Below, one piece after another: positions 32,122 to 42,609 of a stretch of DNA of 64,000 nt. Within the stretch, counting starts at the first letter, position 1; each line of letters begins with the position of its first letter. Origin of the DNA: Candidatus Purcelliella pentastirinorum (GTDB taxonomy: Bacteria; Pseudomonadota; Gammaproteobacteria; Enterobacterales; Enterobacteriaceae); contig NZ_CP110496.1 of assembly GCF_028748785.1 (NCBI RefSeq), positions 310,001-374,000 on the forward strand. Direction: 5' to 3'. Made by a program: the position numbers and the translations under genes. The notes under the pieces were generated by a model. The model did not search any database, was not told the origin of the DNA, and saw nothing but the letters and a program-made list of their open reading frames with translations.

Positions 32122-32574
32122 TTAAAAAGGAATGTCGTCATCCAAAATTGTATCTTCACTAACATTTACTTTTTTTTGTTCAAAATTATCCTTATCATTT
32201 AATAAAGAAGTAACTGTAGATTTTTTTTTATTACCTAACATTTGCATAGTACCATTAAGATTAACAATAATTTCTGTAATATAATGCTCTTGATTATTCT
32301 TATCTTGCCATTTCCTTTTTTGCAAAAAACCCTCAATATAAACTTGTGATCCTTTACGTAAATATTCACTAGCAATTTCTGCTATTTTACCAAATAAAAC
32401 GACTCTATGCCATTCAGTTCTTTCTTTATTTTCACCGGTTTGTTTATCACGCCAACTTTCAGATGTTGCTAAAGTAATATTTGTAACAGCATTACCATTT
32501 TGCATATAACGTACTTCAGGATCTTGACCTAAATTACCAATTAAAATTACTTTATTAACACCTCTACTAACCAT
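32122..32574 (-). CDS. ssb: Single-stranded DNA-binding protein
   Basis: SSB coats single-stranded DNA during replication and repair. 150 residues (E. coli 178). The OB fold begins [20 protein letters not shown], followed by a short linker lacking the usual Gly/Gln-rich length, and the partner-docking tip DDDIPF is intact. AGGATG precedes ATG 32574. It is not beside uvrA as in E. coli but upstream of thrS. Confidence 0.97.
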   Translation of the reverse strand: MVSRGVNKVILIGNLGQDPEVRYMQNGNAVTNITLATSESWRDKQTGENKERTEWHRVVLFGKIAEIASEYLRKGSQVYIEGFLQKRKWQDKNNQEHYITEIIVNLNGTMQMLGNKKKSTVTSLLNDKDNFEQKKVNVSEDTILDDDIPF

Positions 32575-33142
32575 ATATCATCCTGAATATATTAAAAACA
32601 AAGTTACATTGCACACAAAAATATTAATTATTAAAAATAAATCAAAATATATTATTCAATAATAAATATTGATAAAAAATTATCAAATAAATTTTATTAT
32701 ACCATCAATAATAACAAAATTAATAAAAAATACTAAATAAAAATTTAATATCAATATTAAATTACAATATTTTAAAAAAAATAATAAAATATATATAAAA
32801 CAATAATTTAAATAATAAATATATTATATTTAATTAACATTTGACTAAAATTAATCATATAATATTTTTATATAACATATAATATTAATAAATATTATAA
32901 AATCATAGATAAATTTAAAAATAATTTAATTATAAACTTACTTAAAAAAATATATTAAAATAACTATTTAATAAAATATACAAAAAATAAATTAAATAAA
33001 AAAATAAAAAAATAAAATTAATTCTTTAATGAAATTTGAAATAATCAAAATTATAAGAACATACTATTAATAAATAAAATTTATTTTATAAAATAAATAA
33101 TTTAATATATAAAATATTAATAAAAAAAATAATAAGGATAAT
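32575..33142. other. Long AT-rich intergenic region, no gene seen
   Basis: This is the longest spacer in the window, lying between divergent ssb and tmaR. I see no coding frame with family resemblance, no tRNA cloverleaf and no GC-paired stem-loop. TTAACA (32834-32839) and TATAAT (32858-32863) with an 18-nt spacer form a weak promoter candidate far upstream of tmaR. AT richness makes such matches likely by chance. Confidence 0.5.
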
Positions 33143-33454
33143 ATGGAAAATTCAAAACAAACATTTAAAAATTTATTAGAATTTGTAAAAATATTTAGAA
33201 AAAAAAATAGATTGCAAAGAGAAATTAAAGAAATAGAAAAAAAAATACAAGACGATAAAAATAGAATATTATTATTAAAAAATTTAAATGAATATATAAA
33301 ACCGAATATAACAACAGACACAATAAAAAAAATAATAAAAACAATGAACAATGATTATGAAGAAAGAATTGATGAATATATAATAAAAAATGCAGAATTA
33401 TCAAAAGAACGTAGAGATATATCAAAAAAATTAAAAACCATAGGAAAAAAATAA
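33143..33454 (+). CDS. tmaR: PTS regulator TmaR (YeeX family)
   Basis: The 103-residue product matches E. coli YeeX/TmaR along its whole length: a [20 protein letters not shown] start (E. coli [20 protein letters not shown]), a central [12 protein letters not shown], and the end [20 protein letters not shown], almost identical. It is predicted all-helical with coiled-coil character. E. coli TmaR forms polar clusters and recruits and controls enzyme I of the sugar phosphotransferase system. AAGGA lies about 7 nt before the ATG. An opposite-strand ORF here is only a shadow. Its neighbours (ssb, emtA) give no functional hint; PTS genes are not in the window. Confidence 0.92.
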   Translation: MENSKQTFKNLLEFVKIFRKKNRLQREIKEIEKKIQDDKNRILLLKNLNEYIKPNITTDTIKKIIKTMNNDYEERIDEYIIKNAELSKERRDISKKLKTIGKK

Positions 33455-33496
33455 AATATAACCAAAAAAGATATAAAAATTAATTTTATTTATAAA

Positions 33497-34129
33497 ATGA
33501 AAATAAAAAAAATAATACCAATAATATTCATGATAATAAGTTGTATACATAATCAAAATCATGATAAGCAAATAAATAATAAAATATCTTATAAAAATTT
33601 AAAAACAATAGAAAAATGGAATAAATTAATACTTGAAGCATCTAAAAAATATAAAATAGACATAAAATTAATAATATCTTTAATTAAAATAGAATCTAAT
33701 GGCAACCCTTGTGCTATAAGTAAATCAAATGCAATAGGTTTAATGCAAATTAAACCTTCTACGGCAGGTAAAGAAGTATATAGAAATAGAAAAATAGAAG
33801 GACAACCTTCTAAAAACAAACTAAAAGACCCAAAAACAAATATTGATATAGGTGCAAATTATATATATTTATTACAATATAAAATGTTGAATAAAATTAA
33901 AAATAAAAAAATATTAAGATATGCTATAATAGTTTCATATGTAGGTGGCATAAGTATATTATTAAAAATTTTTTCAAATAAACAAAAAACATCTATGAAA
34001 ATAATCAATAAAATATCACCAAATAAATTTTTATGGTATATAAAAACAAAACATCCATATAAACAAACATACAAGTACTTAATTAAAGTAAATGACTTAT
34101 ATTGTAACATATATAATAAACAAAATTAA
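33497..34129 (+). CDS. emtA: Membrane-bound lytic murein transglycosylase E
   Basis: EmtA is an outer-membrane lipoprotein that cleaves peptidoglycan glycan strands. It has an N-terminal signal with lipobox-like IISC at Cys16. The SLT-type lysozyme fold has catalytic Glu66 in IKIESNGNP and the signature SKSNAIGLMQIKPSTAG, very close to E. coli EmtA (MltE). 210 residues (E. coli 203). It shows that the symbiont still has, or until recently had, a murein wall. It overlaps the convergent yciK by 4 bp. Confidence 0.93.
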   Translation: MKIKKIIPIIFMIISCIHNQNHDKQINNKISYKNLKTIEKWNKLILEASKKYKIDIKLIISLIKIESNGNPCAISKSNAIGLMQIKPSTAGKEVYRNRKIEGQPSKNKLKDPKTNIDIGANYIYLLQYKMLNKIKNKKILRYAIIVSYVGGISILLKIFSNKQKTSMKIINKISPNKFLWYIKTKHPYKQTYKYLIKVNDLYCNIYNKQN

Positions 34130-34857
34130 ACATCAAAACTAAAACCTGTTTTTTTAATACTATCATTACTCATTAAATATAAATACATAGGCATTAAATC
34201 TATAGGATTATTTAACAATGAAACATCTTCGTTTGGATATGCTAAAGCACGCATTTTAGTCCTAATTTGTCCTGGATTAACACAATTTACACGTAAAGAC
34301 GTATCTTTATATTCCAATGACAAAATTTGCATCATACCTTCAATGGCAAATTTAGAAATAGAATAAGCACCCCAGTAAGCTCTACCTATTCTACCAACAC
34401 TAGAAGTTGTAAACAATAATGATGAAGAAGATGATCTCAATAATAAAGGTAACAATAACTTTGTTAAAATAAAAACAGAATCTAAATTAACTCTAATAAC
34501 ACGTTTCCACAAAAAAACAGGATATTTCTTAATAGGTAATAATAAACCTAAGTCTCCTGAATTATGTAAAATTCCGTTTAATTTAATATATTTATTCCTT
34601 ATCTTACTAACAAATTTTTTAGCACTATTATATGTTAATTTATTCATATCAATAACATAGCTATTAGCACTAAATTTTCTTATAGAATTAATATGATTTT
34701 TTAAATTATTTAATTCACAAAAATTACGACCTAATAAAATAACTTTAGCCCCACATTTAACGTAAGTAATAGCAACACATTTGCCAATATCACCAGTAGC
34801 ACCAGTTATTAAAATAACACGATTTTTTAATAAATTAACATCAAAAATATAATCCAT
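34126..34857 (-). CDS. yciK: YciK-like short-chain dehydrogenase/reductase
   Basis: This Rossmann-fold SDR has the cofactor motif TGATGDIG and catalytic Tyr-x3-Lys in AYWGAYSISKFA with an upstream Ser (TTSSVGRIG). 243 residues (E. coli YciK 252); the C-terminus KKTGFSFDV matches RKTGMTFDA of E. coli. The physiological substrate of YciK is unknown. In E. coli yciK lies near topA-cysB-ribA, and here cysB and ribA follow nearby, supporting orthology. sohB and topA between them are deleted. Confidence 0.88.
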   Translation of the reverse strand: MDYIFDVNLLKNRVILITGATGDIGKCVAITYVKCGAKVILLGRNFCELNNLKNHINSIRKFSANSYVIDMNKLTYNSAKKFVSKIRNKYIKLNGILHNSGDLGLLLPIKKYPVFLWKRVIRVNLDSVFILTKLLLPLLLRSSSSSLLFTTSSVGRIGRAYWGAYSISKFAIEGMMQILSLEYKDTSLRVNCVNPGQIRTKMRALAYPNEDVSLLNNPIDLMPMYLYLMSNDSIKKTGFSFDV

Positions 34858-36199
<1,342 letters not shown>

Positions 36200-36234
36200 A
36201 AAATATCTATTTTTAATTTAAAAATAAAAAAATA

Positions 36235-36819
36235 TTATATTAAATGACCCATTTTATTAAATTTGGTATATAAATAATCATAATTTTTAGGATTACTGCC
36301 AACAACTAATGGTATACGTTCAACAACATTAATACCAGCTTGTGATAAAAATAAAACCTTATGAGGGTTATTTGTTAACAAACGTATTTTTTTTACACCT
36401 AAAATATTTAACATATCAACACAGATTTTAAAATCACGTTCATCTTCAGAAAAACCTAAAATACGATTAGCATCAACTGTATCATGACCTTTATCCTGTA
36501 AAAAATATGCCTTAATTTTATTTAACAAACCTATATTCCTACCTTCCTGACGATGATATAATAAAATTCCATTACCAATTTTAGATATCATAGCTAAAGA
36601 AGCTTCTAATTGAAAACCACAATCGCATCTTAAACTATATAAAGCATCACCAGTTAAACATTCAGAATGAATTCTGACAAGAATAGGATGATAAGAATCT
36701 ATTTTGCCATGAACAATAGCAACATGATTATTCTTGGTTAATAATTCTTCAAAACCGAATATTAAAAAATCACCCCATTTAGTAGGTAATTTTGCTTTTG
36801 CAATCTTTTTAAGATACAT
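36235..36819 (-). CDS. ribA: GTP cyclohydrolase II
   Basis: RibA opens GTP in the first step of riboflavin synthesis. I start at ATG 36819, which has GGGGA 7 nt upstream and gives [12 protein letters not shown], matching E. coli MQLKRVAEAKLP; a TTG four codons upstream is not needed. 194 residues (E. coli 196). The zinc cysteines lie in [18 protein letters not shown], and the catalytic region is [12 protein letters not shown]. It ends MGHLI as E. coli ends MGHLL. Suggests B-vitamin synthesis is kept. Confidence 0.96.
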   Translation of the reverse strand: MYLKKIAKAKLPTKWGDFLIFGFEELLTKNNHVAIVHGKIDSYHPILVRIHSECLTGDALYSLRCDCGFQLEASLAMISKIGNGILLYHRQEGRNIGLLNKIKAYFLQDKGHDTVDANRILGFSEDERDFKICVDMLNILGVKKIRLLTNNPHKVLFLSQAGINVVERIPLVVGSNPKNYDYLYTKFNKMGHLI

Positions 36820-37072
36820 CTTATTCCCCAAAATTTTATATAATATAATAAAATATTAATTTTATTAAACATTTATAATATTCTAAAATACAAAAAATTA
36901 ATTAAACTATTAAAATATAAAAAATAATATTTTTACATAAAATGTGTTAACTACATAATTTAAAAAAAAGAAAATAAACAAAATATAAAATTATTTAAAA
37001 TTAATAGTAAATAAATGTAATAACTATTTTAAAATATAAAAAATAATAATTAAAACTATAAAATACAAAATC

Positions 37073-38863
37073 ATGAAATATATAAGAAACTTTTCTATAA
37101 TAGCACATATTGACCACGGAAAATCAACATTGTCTAATAAATTGATTCAAATTTGTAACAAAAATATATTAATAAAAAACAAAATACTACACTCTATGGA
37201 ACTAGAAAAAGAAAGAGGAATTACAATAAAAGCAAACTGTATAAATTTAAACTATACAGATAAAAATAAAAACAAATACAAATTAAATTTAATAGACACT
37301 CCAGGGCATGTAGACTTTTCATATGAAGTATCACGTTCAATATCGGCTTGTGAAGGAGCAATATTATTAATAGATGCATCTCAAGGAATAGAAGCACAAA
37401 CAATTTCCAATTATCAAATAGCAACTAAAATGAAATTAAAAATAATAATTGTAATAAATAAAATAGATCTAAAAACAGCAAATATAAAAAAAGTAACAGA
37501 ACAAATAAAAAACACCTTTCATACAAAAAATAAAAAAATATTTTATTGCTCTGCAAAAATAGGATATGGAATAAAACCAATAATTAAAGAAATAATTAAA
37601 GAAATACCAAGACCAAATGGAAATAAAAACAAACCATTACAAGCACTAGTAATTGATTCGAAATTTGACAAATATCAAGGAATAATATCATTAATAAAAA
37701 TTAAAAATGGAAACTTAAAAATAAAAGATATTATTCAAGTAATGAGTACAAGAAAAAAATATAAAATAAATAAAATTATAAAATTTAATCCTAAAGAAAT
37801 AGAAAAAAAAAAACTTCATTGTGGAGAAGTAGGATGGATTTTTTGTGGTACAAAAGATATTGAATCGGTTCCCGTTGGAGATACAATAACAAAAACAATA
37901 AACCCTGCGAAAAAAAAATTAAAAAACTTTAAAAAAATAAAACCACAAGTATACGCCAAAATATTCCCTATTAAACAAAAATATTATAAAAACCTAGAAA
38001 TAGCATTAAAAAAATTAAAATTAAATGATTCTGCATTAATATATGAAATTGAAAATTCTTCAACTTTAGGTGCTGGATTCAAATGCGGGTTTTTAGGATT
38101 ATTACATATGGAAATAATCAAAGAAAGAATAAAAAGAGAATACAATATAAATATTATAAATACCTTGCCTTCAGTTGTATATAGAGTAAAAACATTTTGT
38201 AATAAAATTATATATTTAAATAATCCTAAAAAATTCAATTCAATAAAAAATATAAAATATTTTCAAGAACCATTTGCAGAATGTATTATATTACTAAATA
38301 AAAAATATTTAGGAAAAATAATAAAATTATGTAATAAAAGAAGAGGTATACAAACAAACATCTCTTATCATAACGATGATTATATAATTTTAAAATATGA
38401 AATACCTATGATAGAAATAATTTTTGATTTCTATAACAATATAAAATCCATATCACATGGTTATGCCTCTATACAATACTCTTTTAAAGAATTCAAAAAT
38501 TCAAATATGGTATATATAGAAATATTAATTAATAAAATTAATATAGATATATTATCAACAATTACACATAGATCAAATGCACAAATTATATCAAAAAAAA
38601 TTATAGATAAAATAATACCATTAATTTCAAGAACACAATTTGATATAATAATTCAAGCACAATGCAACAAAAAAATAATTATCAGCAAAAAAATAAAACA
38701 ATTACGTAAAAATGTAATAGCAAAATGCTATGGTGGAGATATAACAAGAAAAAAAAAATTATTAAAAAAACAAAAAAAAGGAAAAAAAAAAATGAAACAA
38801 ATAGGAAATATAAATATACCCAAAGACGTATTTTTATCAATTTTAAATATCAATCATAAATAA
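37073..38863 (+). CDS. lepA: Elongation factor 4 (LepA)
   Basis: LepA is a ribosome-associated GTPase with roles in initiation and assembly under stress. 596 residues (E. coli 599). The G-domain shows HIDHGKST, the ERGITIKA switch and IDTPGHVDF and NKID; the C-terminal LepA-specific domain is present but Lys-rich, with an 11-A run at 38782-38792. First gene of the lepA-lepB-rnc-era-pdxJ-acpS block, the same order as E. coli without rseA-C and recO. Confidence 0.96.
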   Translation: MKYIRNFSIIAHIDHGKSTLSNKLIQICNKNILIKNKILHSMELEKERGITIKANCINLNYTDKNKNKYKLNLIDTPGHVDFSYEVSRSISACEGAILLIDASQGIEAQTISNYQIATKMKLKIIIVINKIDLKTANIKKVTEQIKNTFHTKNKKIFYCSAKIGYGIKPIIKEIIKEIPRPNGNKNKPLQALVIDSKFDKYQGIISLIKIKNGNLKIKDIIQVMSTRKKYKINKIIKFNPKEIEKKKLHCGEVGWIFCGTKDIESVPVGDTITKTINPAKKKLKNFKKIKPQVYAKIFPIKQKYYKNLEIALKKLKLNDSALIYEIENSSTLGAGFKCGFLGLLHMEIIKERIKREYNINIINTLPSVVYRVKTFCNKIIYLNNPKKFNSIKNIKYFQEPFAECIILLNKKYLGKIIKLCNKRRGIQTNISYHNDDYIILKYEIPMIEIIFDFYNNIKSISHGYASIQYSFKEFKNSNMVYIEILINKINIDILSTITHRSNAQIISKKIIDKIIPLISRTQFDIIIQAQCNKKIIISKKIKQLRKNVIAKCYGGDITRKKKLLKKQKKGKKKMKQIGNINIPKDVFLSILNINHK

Positions 38864-38885
38864 AACAATATATTTAGGAATAATT

Positions 38886-39716
38886 ATGAATAATTATTTT
38901 TCCATAATACTAGAAATAATTACAATATTTACTGCAACAATATGGATTGCAGAAAAATTAAAACTAATATCATATATACAAAAAAAAAACATAATAAAAA
39001 AAAAAAAAATAAAACTTACAAAAAAAGAATACTTAATAAAAAATATTGCATCAATATTCCCCACTCTATTATTTGTATTTATAATAAGATCATTTATTTA
39101 TGAACCATTTCAAATACCATCAAAATCAATGCTACCTAATCTTATAGTAAGAGATTTTATTTTAGTAGAAAAATTTTCTTACGGATTAAAAGATCCAATC
39201 ACACAAAAAACACTAATAAAAATAAAAAATCCAAAAAGAGGAGATGTTATAGTATTCAAATACCCTCACAATACAAAATTATATTACATAAAAAGAATCA
39301 TAGGAATACCAGGTGATATAATATCATATGATAATTTAAAAAAAACAATCAAAATATATAAAAAACAAAAAAATATATCAGTAACTTATAATAATAAAAA
39401 AAATGAAAATAATAGAATATTAATAGAAGAAAAAATCGAAAATAAAAAATATTGTATTTTAATAAACAATACAAAAAACATAAATAAATTATTAATGTAT
39501 CCATCAAAAAAATATATAAAAACATGGAAAATACCTAAAAATAATTATTTTGTATTAGGAGATAATAGAGATAATAGTTACGATAGCAGATTTTGGGGGT
39601 TTGTTCCAAAAATCAATATCGTAGGTAAAGCAAAATTTATATGGATGAACTTAAAACAAGAAGATGGTCAATGGCCTACTGGAATTAGATTAAATAGAAT
39701 TGGAAAAATTAAATAA
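38886..39716 (+). CDS. lepB: Signal peptidase I
   Basis: LepB removes signal peptides from exported proteins at the periplasmic face. It has two N-terminal membrane segments (about 5-22 and 54-72). The catalytic Ser81 (IPSKSMLPN) and Lys136 (YYIKRIIG) are 55 residues apart, as in E. coli (91 and 146). The box GDNRDNSYDSRFWGFVP is intact. 276 residues against 324 in E. coli; the loss is in the beta-ribbon insertion. A 14-A run (38996-39009) codes for the basic cytoplasmic loop. AGGAA precedes the ATG. Confidence 0.96.
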   Translation: MNNYFSIILEIITIFTATIWIAEKLKLISYIQKKNIIKKKKIKLTKKEYLIKNIASIFPTLLFVFIIRSFIYEPFQIPSKSMLPNLIVRDFILVEKFSYGLKDPITQKTLIKIKNPKRGDVIVFKYPHNTKLYYIKRIIGIPGDIISYDNLKKTIKIYKKQKNISVTYNNKKNENNRILIEEKIENKKYCILINNTKNINKLLMYPSKKYIKTWKIPKNNYFVLGDNRDNSYDSRFWGFVPKINIVGKAKFIWMNLKQEDGQWPTGIRLNRIGKIK

Positions 39717-39795
39717 AATGAATAGTAAAAAAAAACAAATATATAATATATTTTATATAAAATAAATAAATTAGATAATTAATATTTATAAAATC

Positions 39796-40476
39796 ATGAA
39801 TAATATTACACTAACATCATTACAAAAAAAAATAGGATATACCTTTAACAACCAAAAAATACTAAAACAAACATTAACTCATAGAAGTGCAAATAAACAA
39901 CACAATGAAAGAATGGAATTTTTAGGAGATGCAATTTTAAATTATGTAATAAGCAGCATACTATACAAAAATTTTCCAACAATTAGAGAAGGTAATATGA
40001 GTAGAATAAGATCAAATTTAGTAAACGGAAATGCATTAACAAACATAGCTAAAAAATTTACATTAGGTCAATATCTAAATTTAGGCCCGGGAGAAATAAA
40101 AAATAAAGGATTTAAAAAAAAATCCATTTTAGCAAATTCAATAGAAGCATTAATAGGAGGAATATTTTTAGATAGTAATATAATAACTATTGAAAAAATA
40201 ATTCTAAAATGGTACAAAAAAAAACTGCAAAACATATATCCAAATAAAATATTTAAAGATCCAAAAACAAGATTACAAGAATATTTACAAAAAATGAATT
40301 TACCACTACCATCATATTCATTAATAAAAATAGAAGGAATAACACACGAACAAAAATTCACAATACAATGTAAAATTAACAATAAAACTGATTTAATTTT
40401 TGGAATAGGATTAAGTAAAAAAAAAGCAGAACAAGAAGCTGCAAAAAAAGCACTTATTAAATTAAAAATATTATGA
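39796..40476 (+). CDS. rnc: Ribonuclease III
   Basis: RNase III cuts double-stranded RNA, including rRNA precursors. It has an N-terminal nuclease domain with signature ERMEFLGDAILNYV and a C-terminal dsRNA-binding domain (KTRLQEYLQKMNLPLPSYSL, ending KKAEQEAAKKALIKL). 226 residues, exactly E. coli. It stops with TGA overlapping the ATG of era (ATGA), indicating translational coupling. Confidence 0.97.
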   Translation: MNNITLTSLQKKIGYTFNNQKILKQTLTHRSANKQHNERMEFLGDAILNYVISSILYKNFPTIREGNMSRIRSNLVNGNALTNIAKKFTLGQYLNLGPGEIKNKGFKKKSILANSIEALIGGIFLDSNIITIEKIILKWYKKKLQNIYPNKIFKDPKTRLQEYLQKMNLPLPSYSLIKIEGITHEQKFTIQCKINNKTDLIFGIGLSKKKAEQEAAKKALIKLKIL

Positions 40477-41366
40477 AAATAAAAAAAAAATACTGTGGAT
40501 ATTTTACAATTATTGGAAAAACAAATACAGGAAAATCAACATTATTAAATAAACTAGTTAAAAAAAATATTTCAATAGTATCAAATAAAAAACATACAAC
40601 TAGAAATACTATGATAGGAGTTAAAACTAAAAAAAACAAACAAAAAATTTTTATTGATACGCCTGGTATAAATTCAAAAAAAAAAAAAATAATAGATAAA
40701 ATAATGAATAAAAATTCCATTAAAGCAATAAAAAATACTGACATAATTATCTTTTTACTTAATAAGACACAATTAGATAAAAATGATTTTTTTATTATAA
40801 ATAAAATAAAAAAAATAAAAAAACCTATAATAATAATAATAAATAAAATTGATGAAATAAAAAACAAAAGAAAATTACTACCATATATAAAAAAAATTAA
40901 TCAGTATATTAATTTTCAAGATATAATACCGATATCTGCAAAAACCGGGGAAAACATAAATAGATTAAAAAAAATTATTAGTAATAATTTACCTGAAAAA
41001 AAACATTTTTTTCCATATAAATATATAACAAATCAATCAAAAACTTTTTTAATATCAGAAATCATCCGTAAAAATATAATATTTAATGTATACAAAGAAT
41101 TACCACATTCTATAAATGTAGAATTAAAACATATAATACAAAAAAATAATATTTGTTATATAGAATGTTCAATATGGGTAGAAAAAAAAAGTCAAAAAAA
41201 AATAATAATAGGTAAAAATGGTAATTTAATAAAAAAAATAAAAACAAAAGCAAAAAAACAAATTAGTATTTTTTTAAACAAAAAAATAATTATAAATTTA
41301 ATAATAAATGTAAAAAAAAAATGGAAAAATAAAAATAAACTAATAAACAAAATAAATTTAAACTAA
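40473..41366 (+). CDS. era: GTPase Era
   Basis: Era binds the 3' end of 16S rRNA and acts in 30S maturation. It has P-loop GKTNTGKSTLLN, DTPG switch, NKID, and a C-terminal KH domain around KIIIGKNGNLIKKI. 297 residues (E. coli 301). It contains a 14-A run (40676-40689) within the G-domain. It overlaps rnc by 4 bp; recO, which normally follows, is missing. Confidence 0.96.
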   Translation: MKIKKKYCGYFTIIGKTNTGKSTLLNKLVKKNISIVSNKKHTTRNTMIGVKTKKNKQKIFIDTPGINSKKKKIIDKIMNKNSIKAIKNTDIIIFLLNKTQLDKNDFFIINKIKKIKKPIIIIINKIDEIKNKRKLLPYIKKINQYINFQDIIPISAKTGENINRLKKIISNNLPEKKHFFPYKYITNQSKTFLISEIIRKNIIFNVYKELPHSINVELKHIIQKNNICYIECSIWVEKKSQKKIIIGKNGNLIKKIKTKAKKQISIFLNKKIIINLIINVKKKWKNKNKLINKINLN

Positions 41367-41416
41367 TAAATTTTATTCATTTAAAAAAAAAATTATAAAA
41401 AAAAATAAGAGAAAAT

Positions 41417-42136
41417 ATGAAAAAAACAAAATTAGGAATAAATATAGATCACTTCGCAACAATAAGAAATAAAAGAAATACAAAATATCCAAATTTATTA
41501 AAAGCAGCATTAATTGCTGAAAAAAATGGTGCAAACAACATAACTATCCACTTAAGAAAAGATAAAAGACATATCAAAGATAAAGATTTAAAAATTTTAG
41601 AAAATAATACAAAAAGTAAAATAAATCTGAAAATTTCAATAAAAAAAAAAATGATAAATATTGCATATAAAATAAAACCATACTCATGTTATTTGGTACC
41701 AGAAAAAAGAGAAGAATTAACTACAGAAAACAGTTTAAATGTAAAAAAACAAGAAAAAAAAATATTTAAAATAATAAAAAAACTTAAAAAAAATAAAATA
41801 AAAGTAGCATTATTTATAGATCCCGATATTGAACAAATAAATGCATCTATAATAGCAAATACAAAAATAATAGAAATCAACACTGGTTCTTATTCAGATG
41901 AAAAAAACAAAATAACAAAAAAAAAAAAACTACAAAATATAATAAATGCAGCAAAATATGCAACTAATAAAGGATTAATAGTACATGCAGGTCATGAATT
42001 AAATTATAATAATGTAAAAAAAATAGCATCTATAAAAGAAATAAAAAAATTAAATATTGGACATGCAATTATTAATAAATTAATGTTTATAGGATTTAAA
42101 AAAGCAATACAAAAAATAAAAAAACTAATTAAATAA
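41417..42136 (+). CDS. pdxJ: Pyridoxine 5'-phosphate synthase
   Basis: PdxJ condenses 1-deoxyxylulose 5-phosphate with aminoacetone phosphate in the last ring-forming step of vitamin B6 synthesis. 239 residues (E. coli 243). LGINIDHFATIRN, HLRKDKRHI, LVPEKREELTTE and the end LNIGHAII match E. coli closely. It contains a 13-A run (41927-41939). Followed by acpS at 11 bp, as in E. coli. Confidence 0.96.
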   Translation: MKKTKLGINIDHFATIRNKRNTKYPNLLKAALIAEKNGANNITIHLRKDKRHIKDKDLKILENNTKSKINLKISIKKKMINIAYKIKPYSCYLVPEKREELTTENSLNVKKQEKKIFKIIKKLKKNKIKVALFIDPDIEQINASIIANTKIIEINTGSYSDEKNKITKKKKLQNIINAAKYATNKGLIVHAGHELNYNNVKKIASIKEIKKLNIGHAIINKLMFIGFKKAIQKIKKLIK

Positions 42137-42147
42137 AAATCTAATAA

Positions 42148-42528
42148 ATGACAATTATAGGAATAGGTATAGATATTGTTGAAATAATAAGAATAAAAAA
42201 AATAGTAAAAAAATCAGGAAATACTTTAGCAATAAAAATATTAAATAAAAATGAATTTCAACAATATTTAAAAAACAAAAAACCAATACATTTTTTAGCA
42301 AAAAGATTTGCCGCAAAAGAAGCTATAGTTAAATCATTTGGTATAGGAATGAGATGTGGGCTATCATTTAATCAATTAGAAATTTATAATAATAATTTAG
42401 GTAAACCTAAAATATTCCTCTCAAAAAAAATAAAAAAAATAACTAAAAATATAGGAATAAAAACATTTCATTTAACTATTTCTGACGAAAAAAAATATGC
42501 ATGTGCAGTTGCAATTGCAGAAAACTAA
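42148..42528 (+). CDS. acpS: Holo-[acyl-carrier-protein] synthase
   Basis: AcpS attaches phosphopantetheine to ACP. 126 residues, same as E. coli. The magnesium-binding GIGIDIVEI and the FAAKEAIVKSFG motif are intact. Together with FabI and PssA it indicates the cell still makes its own membrane lipids. Confidence 0.96.
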   Translation: MTIIGIGIDIVEIIRIKKIVKKSGNTLAIKILNKNEFQQYLKNKKPIHFLAKRFAAKEAIVKSFGIGMRCGLSFNQLEIYNNNLGKPKIFLSKKIKKITKNIGIKTFHLTISDEKKYACAVAIAEN

Positions 42529-42609
42529 TTAATAAAATGAAAATATTTAAAATAAATTTAAAAAACAAAAAATAAACAAAAATAATAAATAAAATAGAAA
42601 ATAAAATAT

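Noticed and set aside
32841..32863. TTGACT plus TATAAT as a strong promoter
   Set aside because: The spacer is only 11 nt, too short for sigma-70; only a weaker TTAACA-18-TATAAT combination remains.
33067..33351. Minus-strand hydrophobic ORF
   Set aside because: It is the shadow of tmaR, whose plus-strand frame has clear full-length homology.
36820..36831. TTG start for ribA four codons upstream
   Set aside because: GGGGA is located within that extension and positions ATG 36819 as the start, which also fits the family N-terminus.
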